Positions 8,394-15,414 of a DNA stretch of 19,431 nucleotides are shown here, piece by piece. The notes beneath the pieces were generated by a model that was given only the letters and a program-made list of their open reading frames with translations, did no database searches and was not told where the DNA came from. Source of the DNA: Burkholderiales bacterium. GTDB lineage: Bacteria; Pseudomonadota; Gammaproteobacteria; Burkholderiales; Burkholderiaceae_C. Made by a program: the position numbers and the translations under genes. The stretch's first letter is position 1. Each line of letters begins with the position of its first letter. Location: NCBI GenBank assembly GCA_947372225.1, contig CANBSV010000049.1, positions 1 through 19,431 on the forward strand, given 5' to 3'.

Positions 8394-10538
8394 TCAGGTC
8401 GCACTGGCGCGCAGGAACCATGAGGCACCCTGGCGCGCTGCAACGAAATTCCAGCCCGGATCAACCAGGAAGGTCGTGACCTCGGAGGCAACGATCGCAG
8501 GGCCTTGGATCTGCACGCCAGGTTCGATGGCCGAGCGGTTCCACACCGGGGTGTCCACCGGGCCTTCGTGTCCGACGAAGTGGCACTTGCGTACGCTCTC
8601 GGGCTGTGGGGGCGCCGTGCGCAGTTCAGGAGCCACCGGCTTGATGTCTTCAAACACGATGGTCTCGTGCTCCACGAAGGCCGCCACGCGCATGGTGTTG
8701 ATGCGAATGCCCGCCTCAGGTGCCTGACTGCCTTCGCCGAAGCGCTTGCCGTAGTCGTTCGAGAACTGAGAAATGATGGACAGCACATCGCCCGGACCGT
8801 GCACTTCGTGCTGGCCGATCACGGCAGTGGTCGTCACAAGCTGATTGCCGTAGCGCATGTCGAGCTCGAGGCGGTGCTGGATCTGATCCCGCGCGATGCC
8901 CTGACGCAGCAGGTCCTGCGTGCCTTGCTCCTTGAGCTCGGCCACGATGCTGTTGAATCGCGAGTAGTCATCAAAGATGTGACGCGTGTTCGAGTCATAC
9001 AGCACCATGTACAGAGACTGCTCGTGGATGTGCAACTGGTGCATGTTGCCCGCACCGACTGCCGAGAACACGGAGCTGAGCGGCGGTGCCAGGATCTTGT
9101 CGATGCCCAGGTTGCGCGCGATGCCGCAGCCGTGCAACGGCCCGTTGCCGCCGTACGCCAGCATGGTGAATTCCTTGGGGTCGTAGCCCCGGGCTCGCAG
9201 TTCGGTGAACAGGCCGTTGGCCATGTTGTCGTCGACCTTCTCGCGAATCATCAGCGCCGCTTCGATCACCGAGCAATCAAGTTCGTCGCACAGCGTGTCC
9301 TCGATGGCTGCGGCTGCTCGCCGCGCGTTCAGGGGGATCGAGCCACCCGCGTAGTTCTTGGCATCGAGGTAGCCGAGCAGCAGGTCGGCATCGGTGACAG
9401 TGGCGTTCATGCCGCCGCGGTCGTAGCAGGCAGGTCCAGGGTCGGAGCCGGCACTTTGCGGGCCGCACTTCACGGTGTTGTACATGCGGTCGTAGCTGGC
9501 AATGGAGCCGCCACCCGCACCCAGTGTGACCAGGTGAACCATCGGCACCGACACCAGCCAACGGTCGATCACCGGGTTGAAGTCGTAGTGCTTCACTCCG
9601 CCTTCGACCACGATGCCGATGTCGTAGCTGGTGCCGCCCATGTCGGTGGCCACCACGTTGCCCAGCCCGGCTTGCATGGCCAGATGCTCTGACGCCGCAA
9701 TACCCGACACAGGACCGGAGTGAATGGTCTGCAGCGCGTCGGTGGAGTTCAACTGGGCCATGCCGCCCGAGTTGTGGATGACCAGCATCGGCTTGTCGTA
9801 GCGGTGGGCGCGCAGGTTTTGCTCAAGCGCCGACAGCGCGTGGTACATGGTCGAGTGCAGGTAACCGTCGACGGCAGCTGAGGTCGAACGCACGTACTCG
9901 CCCTTGCGACCGGCCACCTGGTGCGACAGGATGATGGGAATGGCTCCCAGCAGGTGCGACGGGTACTCCTCGAACAGGATTTCTTCGATGCGCTGCTCGT
10001 GTGCGGGGTTCACCACGCTGTTGACCAGCGCCACCACGATGATCTGGGCGCCACGGTCGACCAGCGACCTGATCTGCGTGCGCACATCGTCTTCGTCGAG
10101 CGGCATGACAAGCTTGCCCTCGAAGTCCAGACGCTCGCGCACACCGTAGATCATGTGCGCCGCCACCAGCGGCGCGGGGCGGCTGGCGTTTGGCATGTTC
10201 TGTTGAGACAGGGTATCGAGACCGTCGCCGTAGCCGCGTGCGCGGCTCAGCGGCACGGTGGCTTCAAATCCAGCCGTCACGAGCATGCCGATCTTGGGGC
10301 CCTTGTGCTCGATCAGCGCGTTGGTACCCAACGTGGTGGCGTAACGGACCGAGTCGACCTCAGACAAGATGGTCTCAAGTTCGAGACCCAGAACCTTGTT
10401 GGCCTTGCCCAGGGCTTCGTTGAAGCCCAGTGCCAGATTTTGATGGGTGGTCAGAGCCTTGGCCTCGATGTACCGGCCATCCCAAACCACAAAGCAGTCG
10501 GTGAAAGTTCCACCGATGTCCACAGATATGCGTCGCAT
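8394..10538 (-). CDS. apcC: Apc-type carboxylase HyuA-like (ASKHA) kinase subunit, long form
   Basis: Hydantoinase A/acetone carboxylase beta-type protein of 714 residues. In acetophenone carboxylase two different HyuA-like chains (alpha and alpha') carry ASKHA ATP-binding modules and are thought to phosphorylate ketone enolate and bicarbonate separately. The first phosphate loop is DIGGTFTD (7-14). YATTLGTNAL follows at about 66-75. A second loop, DMGGTSYD, is at 299-306, and the family PGPACYDRGG sits at 367-376. The C-terminal part includes LAYGGNGPLHGCGIAR and AGNMHQLHIHEQ. ATG 10538 has an AGGA ribosome site six bases upstream. A 63-base gap separates it from apcB, with no terminator seen. 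The closest general relatives are N-methylhydantoinase A and AcxA; the Apc reading comes from the five-gene context. Which of the two HyuA chains acts on which substrate cannot be told from this sequence alone. Confidence 0.88.
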   Translation of the reverse strand: MRRISVDIGGTFTDCFVVWDGRYIEAKALTTHQNLALGFNEALGKANKVLGLELETILSEVDSVRYATTLGTNALIEHKGPKIGMLVTAGFEATVPLSRARGYGDGLDTLSQQNMPNASRPAPLVAAHMIYGVRERLDFEGKLVMPLDEDDVRTQIRSLVDRGAQIIVVALVNSVVNPAHEQRIEEILFEEYPSHLLGAIPIILSHQVAGRKGEYVRSTSAAVDGYLHSTMYHALSALEQNLRAHRYDKPMLVIHNSGGMAQLNSTDALQTIHSGPVSGIAASEHLAMQAGLGNVVATDMGGTSYDIGIVVEGGVKHYDFNPVIDRWLVSVPMVHLVTLGAGGGSIASYDRMYNTVKCGPQSAGSDPGPACYDRGGMNATVTDADLLLGYLDAKNYAGGSIPLNARRAAAAIEDTLCDELDCSVIEAALMIREKVDDNMANGLFTELRARGYDPKEFTMLAYGGNGPLHGCGIARNLGIDKILAPPLSSVFSAVGAGNMHQLHIHEQSLYMVLYDSNTRHIFDDYSRFNSIVAELKEQGTQDLLRQGIARDQIQHRLELDMRYGNQLVTTTAVIGQHEVHGPGDVLSIISQFSNDYGKRFGEGSQAPEAGIRINTMRVAAFVEHETIVFEDIKPVAPELRTAPPQPESVRKCHFVGHEGPVDTPVWNRSAIEPGVQIQGPAIVASEVTTFLVDPGWNFVAARQGASWFLRASAT

Positions 10539-10544
10539 TTCTTT

Positions 10545-10548
10545 TCCT
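10545..10548 (-). promoter_or_regulatory. Ribosome binding site of apcC
   Basis: On the minus strand AGGA, within a purine-rich AAAGGAAAAGAA, stands six bases before ATG 10538. It fixes the start of the HyuA-like subunit and shows that this gene is translated independently after the 63-base gap from apcB. Confidence 0.65.
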
Positions 10549-10601
10549 TTCGAGCCCGCGCTGGGCGCTTGCTCACATCACTGCCGTCGTGGCGCAGTTA
10601 A

Positions 10602-11003
10602 TCAGTGCTTGTGGCCGCCAGCGGTGCCCACCACGGCGGGACCGGTCACGGGTTCCTTGACCTCTTCACGCTGAGACCACTGAGCTCGCAGGGCCGGCAG
10701 ATCGGGTTGCATGTCGTGCAGCGGCGGATGGCCCGGGATCGCGTACTCGGTCTCGACCTGCGTGCCGCAGCTGGGGCAGTAGTACTCCAGGATGCGCACC
10801 CATTCGGGGTCCGGGCTGAAGGTGAACTTGTAGCGGTCAGGGTCGAGGATCGGCGGATGAATCTCGCGCGGGTCGCGGTTGTGCACCAGCATGCCTTCCT
10901 TGTAGCTCGCCGTGGCCGGGCCGATGACGTGGTCGCACACCCGGCATTCCCATTGCTCCGCGTCCAGATCGACGCGCAGGTATTCAGTCATCAGAACCTT
11001 CAT
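10602..11003 (-). CDS. apcB: Apc-type carboxylase small (gamma) subunit, zinc-ribbon-like
   Basis: A 133-residue protein of the acetone carboxylase gamma-subunit family, at the 15-kDa size and second operon position of ApcB. It holds two paired-cysteine knuckles, CRVC at residues 20-23 and CPSC at 76-79, which together would bind one structural metal, probably zinc. Between them lie the conserved HNRDPREIHPPI and FSPDPEWVRILEYYCPSCG segments, typical of this family. Met1 at 11003 forms an ATGA overlap with the apcA stop; Met5 at 10991 is an alternative. The C-terminus ends in a Gly/His tail. The presence of this subunit separates carboxylases (acetone or acetophenone type) from hydantoinases and 5-oxoprolinases, which lack it, and is the strongest single argument that the operon encodes a carboxylase. 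Confidence 0.9.
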   Translation of the reverse strand: MKVLMTEYLRVDLDAEQWECRVCDHVIGPATASYKEGMLVHNRDPREIHPPILDPDRYKFTFSPDPEWVRILEYYCPSCGTQVETEYAIPGHPPLHDMQPDLPALRAQWSQREEVKEPVTGPAVVGTAGGHKH

Positions 11004-12943
11004 GAACTAGCCTTTCTGTTCAACATGATGTCGCCCGCGTCACTGATGACGAAGGACCAACCGTCCAGCACGCGGCAGGTGAAATAGTCTTCTTCGATGA
11101 TTGCCGGACCGCTGGCGTGATCGCCCGCCTTGAGCGCGCTCATGCGATAGACCGGAACGTCGATGCGACCGTCCTTGCGCGTGAGCACGTTGCGTACACC
11201 TTCGGACAGAGCCGGCGCCAGTTCGACAAACTTGGCGTGGGTGTCCGACTGGGCGCGCAGACGCTTCACGGCCGTCATCTCCAGTTCGACAGAGGCGGCC
11301 TTGGCGAGGTCAGCGGGCAGGCTGGGCACAGCCGACAGCACGTGAGTGGACTCCTTGCCACTCGCATCGGTCGCCACCAGCTGGGCATCGATCTCGAAGT
11401 CGTCGCCGCTGCAGCCTTCGGCGTACATGTCTCGAACAGCACGCACCTTCAGCAGGGCGTAGGCATCTTCGAGGGCTTCTTGCGTGACTTGGGACAGTGG
11501 CTCGCAGTAGCGCTGCGAGATGTCGCACGTGCCGATGCCGTAGGCGCTGAACACCGCGGCCATGTGCGGAATGGCGACCTGGTTGATCCCGGCCACTTCA
11601 GCCACGCCGCAAGCGTTGAGCGGGCCGGCGCCACCGAAGGCCAGCAGAACGCTCTTGGGGGATACCTTGGTGAAGCGGCACAACTCGTCTGCGACCTTCG
11701 CCTCAAACGCCAACTCCATCTTCTGGAGTGCTTCTTCCAGAGAGATGCCCAGCGGTTGGGCGATGTTGGTGTTGACAGCTGTGGCCGCGCGGTCCAGGTC
11801 GAGGCCCATGCCGCCGCCGAAGTACGACTTGGGATCGAGCACCCCCGACAGCAGGCTCGCGTCGGTGATGGTGGCGCTTTGGCCGCCGCGGCCGAAGCAC
11901 GCTGGCCCTGGCACGGCACCGACACTTTGAGGCCCGATGACGATGCTGCCTTGCTCGACCTTGAAGATCGAGCTGCCACCGGCACCCGCGCTCATGATCT
12001 CGCAAAGGGGAATCGACACGCTGATGCCTTCGACGTGACCGCGGCGATCTTCAGCGACCTTGCCGTTGACGAACTGGCCGATGTCGGTGGTGGTGCCGCC
12101 AACGTCGATGGCCACCACGTCAGAAAAACCGTACTGCCGCGCGAAGGTCTTCAGACCTTCCATGCCGCCACGCGGACCCGAACTGTAGGTCTTGATGGCA
12201 ATCGTCTTGGCCACACGCGACGCATCACCGTCGTTGCGGAAGATCAGCAACGGATTCTTGGTGCGGAACTGGCGCAGGCGGTTTTCGGCGTTGTAGAGAA
12301 ACGCTTCCATGCCCGGGTGAAGGAACGAGTTGATGAGTGCGGTCCAGGTGCGACGCACCTGATCCTTGTCCACGCTCAGGTCGCTGCCGTAGAGCATGGG
12401 CACGGCACCCAGCAGGTGGCGCGGGTATTTGCGCAAAGCGATCTTGCGGAAAGCGTTTTCCGTGGCCGCGAAATCGGCGCCACCGAAACTCACCACGATG
12501 CGGCTCGCGCCTTGGCCCGTCAGGGCGTTTGTCGCCTTGACCACGGCCATCGCGCCATCGGAGCCGGTGACCAGGGCCGGGTCGAGGTAAACCACCCGGT
12601 CGCCGACCAGCGCCGCGTAGACGTCCGGATCGTGGGCGGCGAGTTCAGCCACCAAATCTGCCGCGCCAGCGTTCACGACCAGACCCAGACGTGGGCCCTT
12701 GCGCTCGCAAATGGCGTTGGTGCCTTGGGTGGTGGAGTAGCGAATCAGCTCGACTTCTTCTAGCAATCGCTTGACGTCCGGCTTGCCGTAAACGACGCCC
12801 GAGGCTTTTTCCAGACCCTCGAAAAAGCACTTGCTCAGGTCGTAAGGCGTGGTGAGCACCTTGGTCTTTTTGACGTCCGAGCCTTCGATGATGCAGATAT
12901 CGGTCAGCGTTCCGCCGTTGTCGATGTTGATCTGTATGCCCAT
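11000..12943 (-). CDS. apcA: Apc-type carboxylase HyuA-like (ASKHA) kinase subunit, short form
   Basis: First gene of the carboxylase operon and the second HyuA-like paralogue. It has 647 residues (about 70 kDa, the size known for ApcA). The first ASKHA phosphate loop is IDNGGTLTD (7-15), with Asn where most HyuA proteins have Ile, Val or Thr. YSTTQGTNAI is at about 69-78, the second loop IDVGGTTTDIG is at 279-289, and GPQSVGAVPGPACFGRGG is at 337-354. The ATG at 12943 is preferred because the family N-terminus (GIQINIDNGGT) starts there. The reading frame runs 24 codons further upstream, but those residues look unlike coding sequence. The ribosome site is weak. The protein is clearly diverged from the longer HyuA chain in the same operon, as expected if the two subunits phosphorylate different substrates. 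It is the gene closest to the probable operon promoter. Confidence 0.88.
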   Translation of the reverse strand: MGIQINIDNGGTLTDICIIEGSDVKKTKVLTTPYDLSKCFFEGLEKASGVVYGKPDVKRLLEEVELIRYSTTQGTNAICERKGPRLGLVVNAGAADLVAELAAHDPDVYAALVGDRVVYLDPALVTGSDGAMAVVKATNALTGQGASRIVVSFGGADFAATENAFRKIALRKYPRHLLGAVPMLYGSDLSVDKDQVRRTWTALINSFLHPGMEAFLYNAENRLRQFRTKNPLLIFRNDGDASRVAKTIAIKTYSSGPRGGMEGLKTFARQYGFSDVVAIDVGGTTTDIGQFVNGKVAEDRRGHVEGISVSIPLCEIMSAGAGGSSIFKVEQGSIVIGPQSVGAVPGPACFGRGGQSATITDASLLSGVLDPKSYFGGGMGLDLDRAATAVNTNIAQPLGISLEEALQKMELAFEAKVADELCRFTKVSPKSVLLAFGGAGPLNACGVAEVAGINQVAIPHMAAVFSAYGIGTCDISQRYCEPLSQVTQEALEDAYALLKVRAVRDMYAEGCSGDDFEIDAQLVATDASGKESTHVLSAVPSLPADLAKAASVELEMTAVKRLRAQSDTHAKFVELAPALSEGVRNVLTRKDGRIDVPVYRMSALKAGDHASGPAIIEEDYFTCRVLDGWSFVISDAGDIMLNRKASS

Positions 12944-13013
12944 GGCAGAGTCCCGATGAGTGGTAGTCGACAAATAACGCTCTGACCGCAAAACGCTCGC
13001 GGCAGGCATTAGC

Positions 13014-13027
13014 AATTATGAATTATG
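13014..13027. repeat. Tandem 7-base repeat upstream of the carboxylase operon
   Basis: AATTATG occurs twice in direct succession (13014-13020 and 13021-13027). This is an AT-rich island in GC-rich DNA, about 70 bases before the apcA start. On the minus strand each unit reads CATAATT and holds a near-consensus -10 hexamer. Confidence 0.8.
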
Positions 13028-13051
13028 AGGGGAGGTAGCGGATGGGGGTAA
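13015..13051 (-). promoter_or_regulatory. Possible sigma-70 promoter of the apc-type operon
   Basis: On the minus strand CATAAT (13027-13022, five of six matches to TATAAT) is repeated at 13020-13015. The best -35 candidate is TTACCC (13051-13046), which is poor (three of six) with an 18-base spacer. A good -10 with a weak -35 would suit an activator-dependent promoter. The call rests on spacing and AT content only. No sigma-54 (-24/-12) element was found, although the known acetophenone operon of A. aromaticum is under a sigma-54-type regulator. Confidence 0.25.
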
Positions 13052-13105
13052 ACGATAGATCGGGTCGATCGGCATGGCACGGGCCCAGCAGACGAACCGA
13101 ACAAT

Positions 13106-13627
13106 TCAACCCAGGAGCCCTGTATCGCGACCCGATTCCGGGAGCGATACGACGGTCTGCGGCTTCCAACCCTTCTTGCGGTGCTCGGCGATCACGTTGG
13201 TGTAGATGCCCCCTCGCACGTACCACCGGGCGGTGATGCGCGCATAGCGCGGCGAAGTCACGCTCACGATGTGGCTGAGGATGTCGTTGGTGACCTTCTC
13301 GTGAAAGGCACCCTCGTCGCGGAAGCTCCACATGTACATCTTCAGACTCTTGAGTTCGACGCAAAGTTCATCGGCGACCATGTCAATCACGAAATGCGCG
13401 AAATCAGGCTGACCGGTCAGCGGGCACAGACAGGTGAACTCGGGAATCTGAAACTGGATGGTGTAGTCGCGCTGCGGTGCCGGATTCGGGAACACGTGCA
13501 GTTGCTTCGACGGTGCCGTCGGCGGGTTCGGTGGCATGGGGCGTTGCACGGGCGCGGCCTTGGCGGTGGCCTGCGTCGCGGCCTTGCGGGTCGCCTTGGC
13601 AGTGGTCTGCGGTTTGGCAGAAGTCAT
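13106..13627 (-). CDS. queF: NADPH-dependent 7-cyano-7-deazaguanine (preQ0) reductase QueF
   Basis: Reduces the nitrile of preQ0 to the aminomethyl group of preQ1, the last soluble step before insertion into tRNA. Numbered from ATG 13627 (173 residues), the catalytic Cys lies at 68 in FTCLCPLTGQPDF with the partner Asp at 75. The QueF signature ELKSLKMYMWSF begins near residue 91, followed by EGAFHE. The core is the short, single-domain (type I) form. Ahead of it is a tail of about 40 residues made almost only of Ala, Thr, Lys, Pro and Gln, with no family counterpart I recognise. A TTG eight codons upstream (13651) would lengthen this tail. The gene follows queE after some 60 bases and closes the que operon. 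No terminator was seen between it and the carboxylase operon downstream. Confidence 0.95.
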   Translation of the reverse strand: MTSAKPQTTAKATRKAATQATAKAAPVQRPMPPNPPTAPSKQLHVFPNPAPQRDYTIQFQIPEFTCLCPLTGQPDFAHFVIDMVADELCVELKSLKMYMWSFRDEGAFHEKVTNDILSHIVSVTSPRYARITARWYVRGGIYTNVIAEHRKKGWKPQTVVSLPESGRDTGLLG

Positions 13628-13687
13628 GGCAGTGGGGATGAGCGTGGTCAAAGAGGTAGGGCAGGGAGAGGCAGCGAAACGCCTCGA

Positions 13688-14326
13688 TCAGGGAATGCCA
13701 ACAGCCTTGTGTGTTTGCACGCTGAGGCGCCATTGCGGGTGTGCAAGGCAGTAGTCGATGGCCGCGCGGGTGTTGCGCGAGCGTTCGAGACCGTCCATCG
13801 GTTGCAGAAAGAAGAGTTGGAAGTCCAGACCTTCGAACCGCTCGGGCATGGCGTCGGGCTGCGGAAACACCAGCTTGAGCTCGGTGCCGCGCGTGAGCAC
13901 CAAATCTGCGCCAGCCTTGGGACTCACGCAGATCCAGTCGATGCCGGCTGGGGCGGACTGCGTACCGTTGGTCTCGACGGCGATCTCGAAGCCACAGCGG
14001 TGCAGTGCTTCGACCAACGGCCCGTCGAGTTGCAGCAGCGGCTCACCGCCGGTGCACACCACCAGTGGTCGGCCCTGCGAACTGCCGGTGGGCCACAGCG
14101 AGGCGACGTGCGCCGCAAGGGCGTCGGCGGAGTCGAACTTGCCGCCGCCGAGGCCATCGGTGCCCACGAAGTCCGTGTCGCAAAACCGGCACACGGCCTG
14201 CTCGCGATCGGCTTCGCGTCCGCTCCACAGGTTGCAGCCGGCAAAGCGACAAAACACCGCGGCGCGGCCGGTCTGGCCGCCTTCGCCTTGCAGTGTGTAA
14301 AACGCTTCTTTGACCGAGTACGCCAT
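13688..14326 (-). CDS. queE: 7-carboxy-7-deazaguanine synthase QueE (radical SAM)
   Basis: Radical SAM enzyme that contracts 6-carboxytetrahydropterin to 7-carboxy-7-deazaguanine. From ATG 14326 it has 212 residues. The iron-sulfur cluster cysteines are Cys31, Cys46 and Cys49 in a CX14CX2C pattern, the expanded spacing typical of this QueE branch rather than the classic CX3CX2C. VKEAFYTLQGEG (5-16) is the substrate-proximal family start, TGGEPLLQ is the SAM-binding GGE motif, and VETNGT and SPKAG follow in normal order. GTG 14332 would overlap the queD stop by four bases (GTGA), as happens at queC/queD. ATG 14326 is preferred because family proteins start at this point. It is the third gene of queCDEF, producing the substrate for QueC. 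Confidence 0.95.
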   Translation of the reverse strand: MAYSVKEAFYTLQGEGGQTGRAAVFCRFAGCNLWSGREADREQAVCRFCDTDFVGTDGLGGGKFDSADALAAHVASLWPTGSSQGRPLVVCTGGEPLLQLDGPLVEALHRCGFEIAVETNGTQSAPAGIDWICVSPKAGADLVLTRGTELKLVFPQPDAMPERFEGLDFQLFFLQPMDGLERSRNTRAAIDYCLAHPQWRLSVQTHKAVGIP

Positions 14327-14328
14327 GG

Positions 14329-15414
14329 TCACACCGGCAGCGCGAGCAAAGCGCCAGGGGCCAACACGATGGCTCCACAGCCCTCGGTTTCGTAAAGATC
14401 CACCCGATCCAGCTGAGGAAGTTGGACTCTGGCGTGCGCAAAGATCCAGCGCGCCACGCTGGCGGTGTCGCAGTCAGGGAGGTCGGCAATCTCGTGCAGT
14501 GGCTGATGGTCGAGCTGCGTGAAGATCGGATCGAACAAGGTCTTCACGTCGCCGAAGTCGATCGTCCAGCCCATCAGCGCGTCGAGCGGCGCCGACAGAT
14601 GCAAGCGCAGCGTGTAGGTGTGCCCGTGCAGGCGTCGCAGCTCGCTGCCTTCGGGAGCACGCTTGATCTGCAGGGCGCTGTCGAGCGTCAGTTCTTTCCA
14701 CACGCGGTAGCGCTCGCCGTCGAACAGCGCTCCGCACGAGGCGGTCTCGTACACCGTCACCCAAGACAGTGAAGGAAGCGCCGGCTTCAGACGCGCCCAG
14801 ATCCAGCTCGAGAGCAACTCGCTGGTGGGGTTGGCCAGGCCGGCCAAGTCGTTCAGGCAGGCGTGGTCGAGTTGCGCCTGCAGTGGCGCCCAGGCCGCGT
14901 CGATGTCGTCGTGGCTGATGGCAGCCGCGATCCCTTGATTGGCATGCAGCACCACTTCGAAGCCGTGCCCGTGCATGCGGCCGCACTTGTGACCCGCGGG
15001 TACGCGAGGAAGCACGTGCGCTGCTTGAAAGACATGACGCCGCCACAGGTGGGCGTGGCCCGCCGAATCCATGTCGACGCCACGCCGCGGGGTGCTTTGC
15101 AAGCGCAGTTGCTCGATCGGCGGCAGAGCCGGTTGCCGTGCGATCCAGCGCGACAAATTGGCATCGGAAGGTTGCGCGACCTGCTCGTTGAGCAGGTGGT
15201 GATCAAGTGGTGCGACGGCTGCTGACAGCTCCTGATGCAGTCGCTGCACTTCACTGCCTTCAAACGCCGCCCAGGGAGCCGGCAACGCGCAGCGCACTTG
15301 AACCACGAAACCGTGGCCGTGCAGCCGGGCGGACGGGTGACCGTCTGGCAGCTCGCCGATTTGACGAGCGGCTTCGAACCTTGTCGCGGCGCAAATCAGC
15401 GTGTCGACGCTCAC
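14329..15414 (-). CDS. queD: Triplicated 6-carboxytetrahydropterin synthase QueD
   Basis: Converts dihydroneopterin triphosphate to 6-carboxytetrahydropterin. The usual enzyme is about 120 residues; this one is 361 and contains three PTPS-type modules. Module 2 (about 125-235) has the full set: zinc His133, His148 and His150, catalytic Cys144 in GHKCGRMHGHG, Asp183-His184, and Glu222 in VYETASCG. Module 1 (about 8-112) keeps HGHG and LDHH, but Arg17 replaces the first zinc His, Ser28 the catalytic Cys, and the terminal Glu is lost. Module 3 (about 238-350) keeps RLHGH, GWTIDFGDVK, LDH and YETEGCG, but lacks the first zinc His and the Cys. So only the middle unit looks active, while module 3 retains the GWxIDF strand that module 2 lacks. 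GTG 15414 overlaps the queC stop (GTGA). The family is certain; the roles of the outer modules are unknown. Confidence 0.93.
   Translation of the reverse strand: MSVDTLICAATRFEAARQIGELPDGHPSARLHGHGFVVQVRCALPAPWAAFEGSEVQRLHQELSAAVAPLDHHLLNEQVAQPSDANLSRWIARQPALPPIEQLRLQSTPRRGVDMDSAGHAHLWRRHVFQAAHVLPRVPAGHKCGRMHGHGFEVVLHANQGIAAAISHDDIDAAWAPLQAQLDHACLNDLAGLANPTSELLSSWIWARLKPALPSLSWVTVYETASCGALFDGERYRVWKELTLDSALQIKRAPEGSELRRLHGHTYTLRLHLSAPLDALMGWTIDFGDVKTLFDPIFTQLDHQPLHEIADLPDCDTASVARWIFAHARVQLPQLDRVDLYETEGCGAIVLAPGALLALPV

Noticed and set aside
6084..11003. Acetone carboxylase (acxABC) as the identity of the operon
   Set aside because: That enzyme has three subunits with a single HyuA-type chain. 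Here a second HyuA-type chain and a fifth subunit are present in apcABCDE order. It remains a related alternative for substrate range.
12944..13015. Upstream extension of apcA by 24 codons
   Set aside because: The extra residues look non-coding, and the ASKHA fold starts right after ATG 12943. The stretch also covers the likely leader and overlaps the promoter candidate.
13075..13090. A TGGCAC hexamer on the + strand resembling a sigma-54 -24 element
   Set aside because: The matching -12 (TTGC) at the right spacing is absent, and it points away from apcA, into queF. The minus strand also lacks a -24/-12 pair before apcA.
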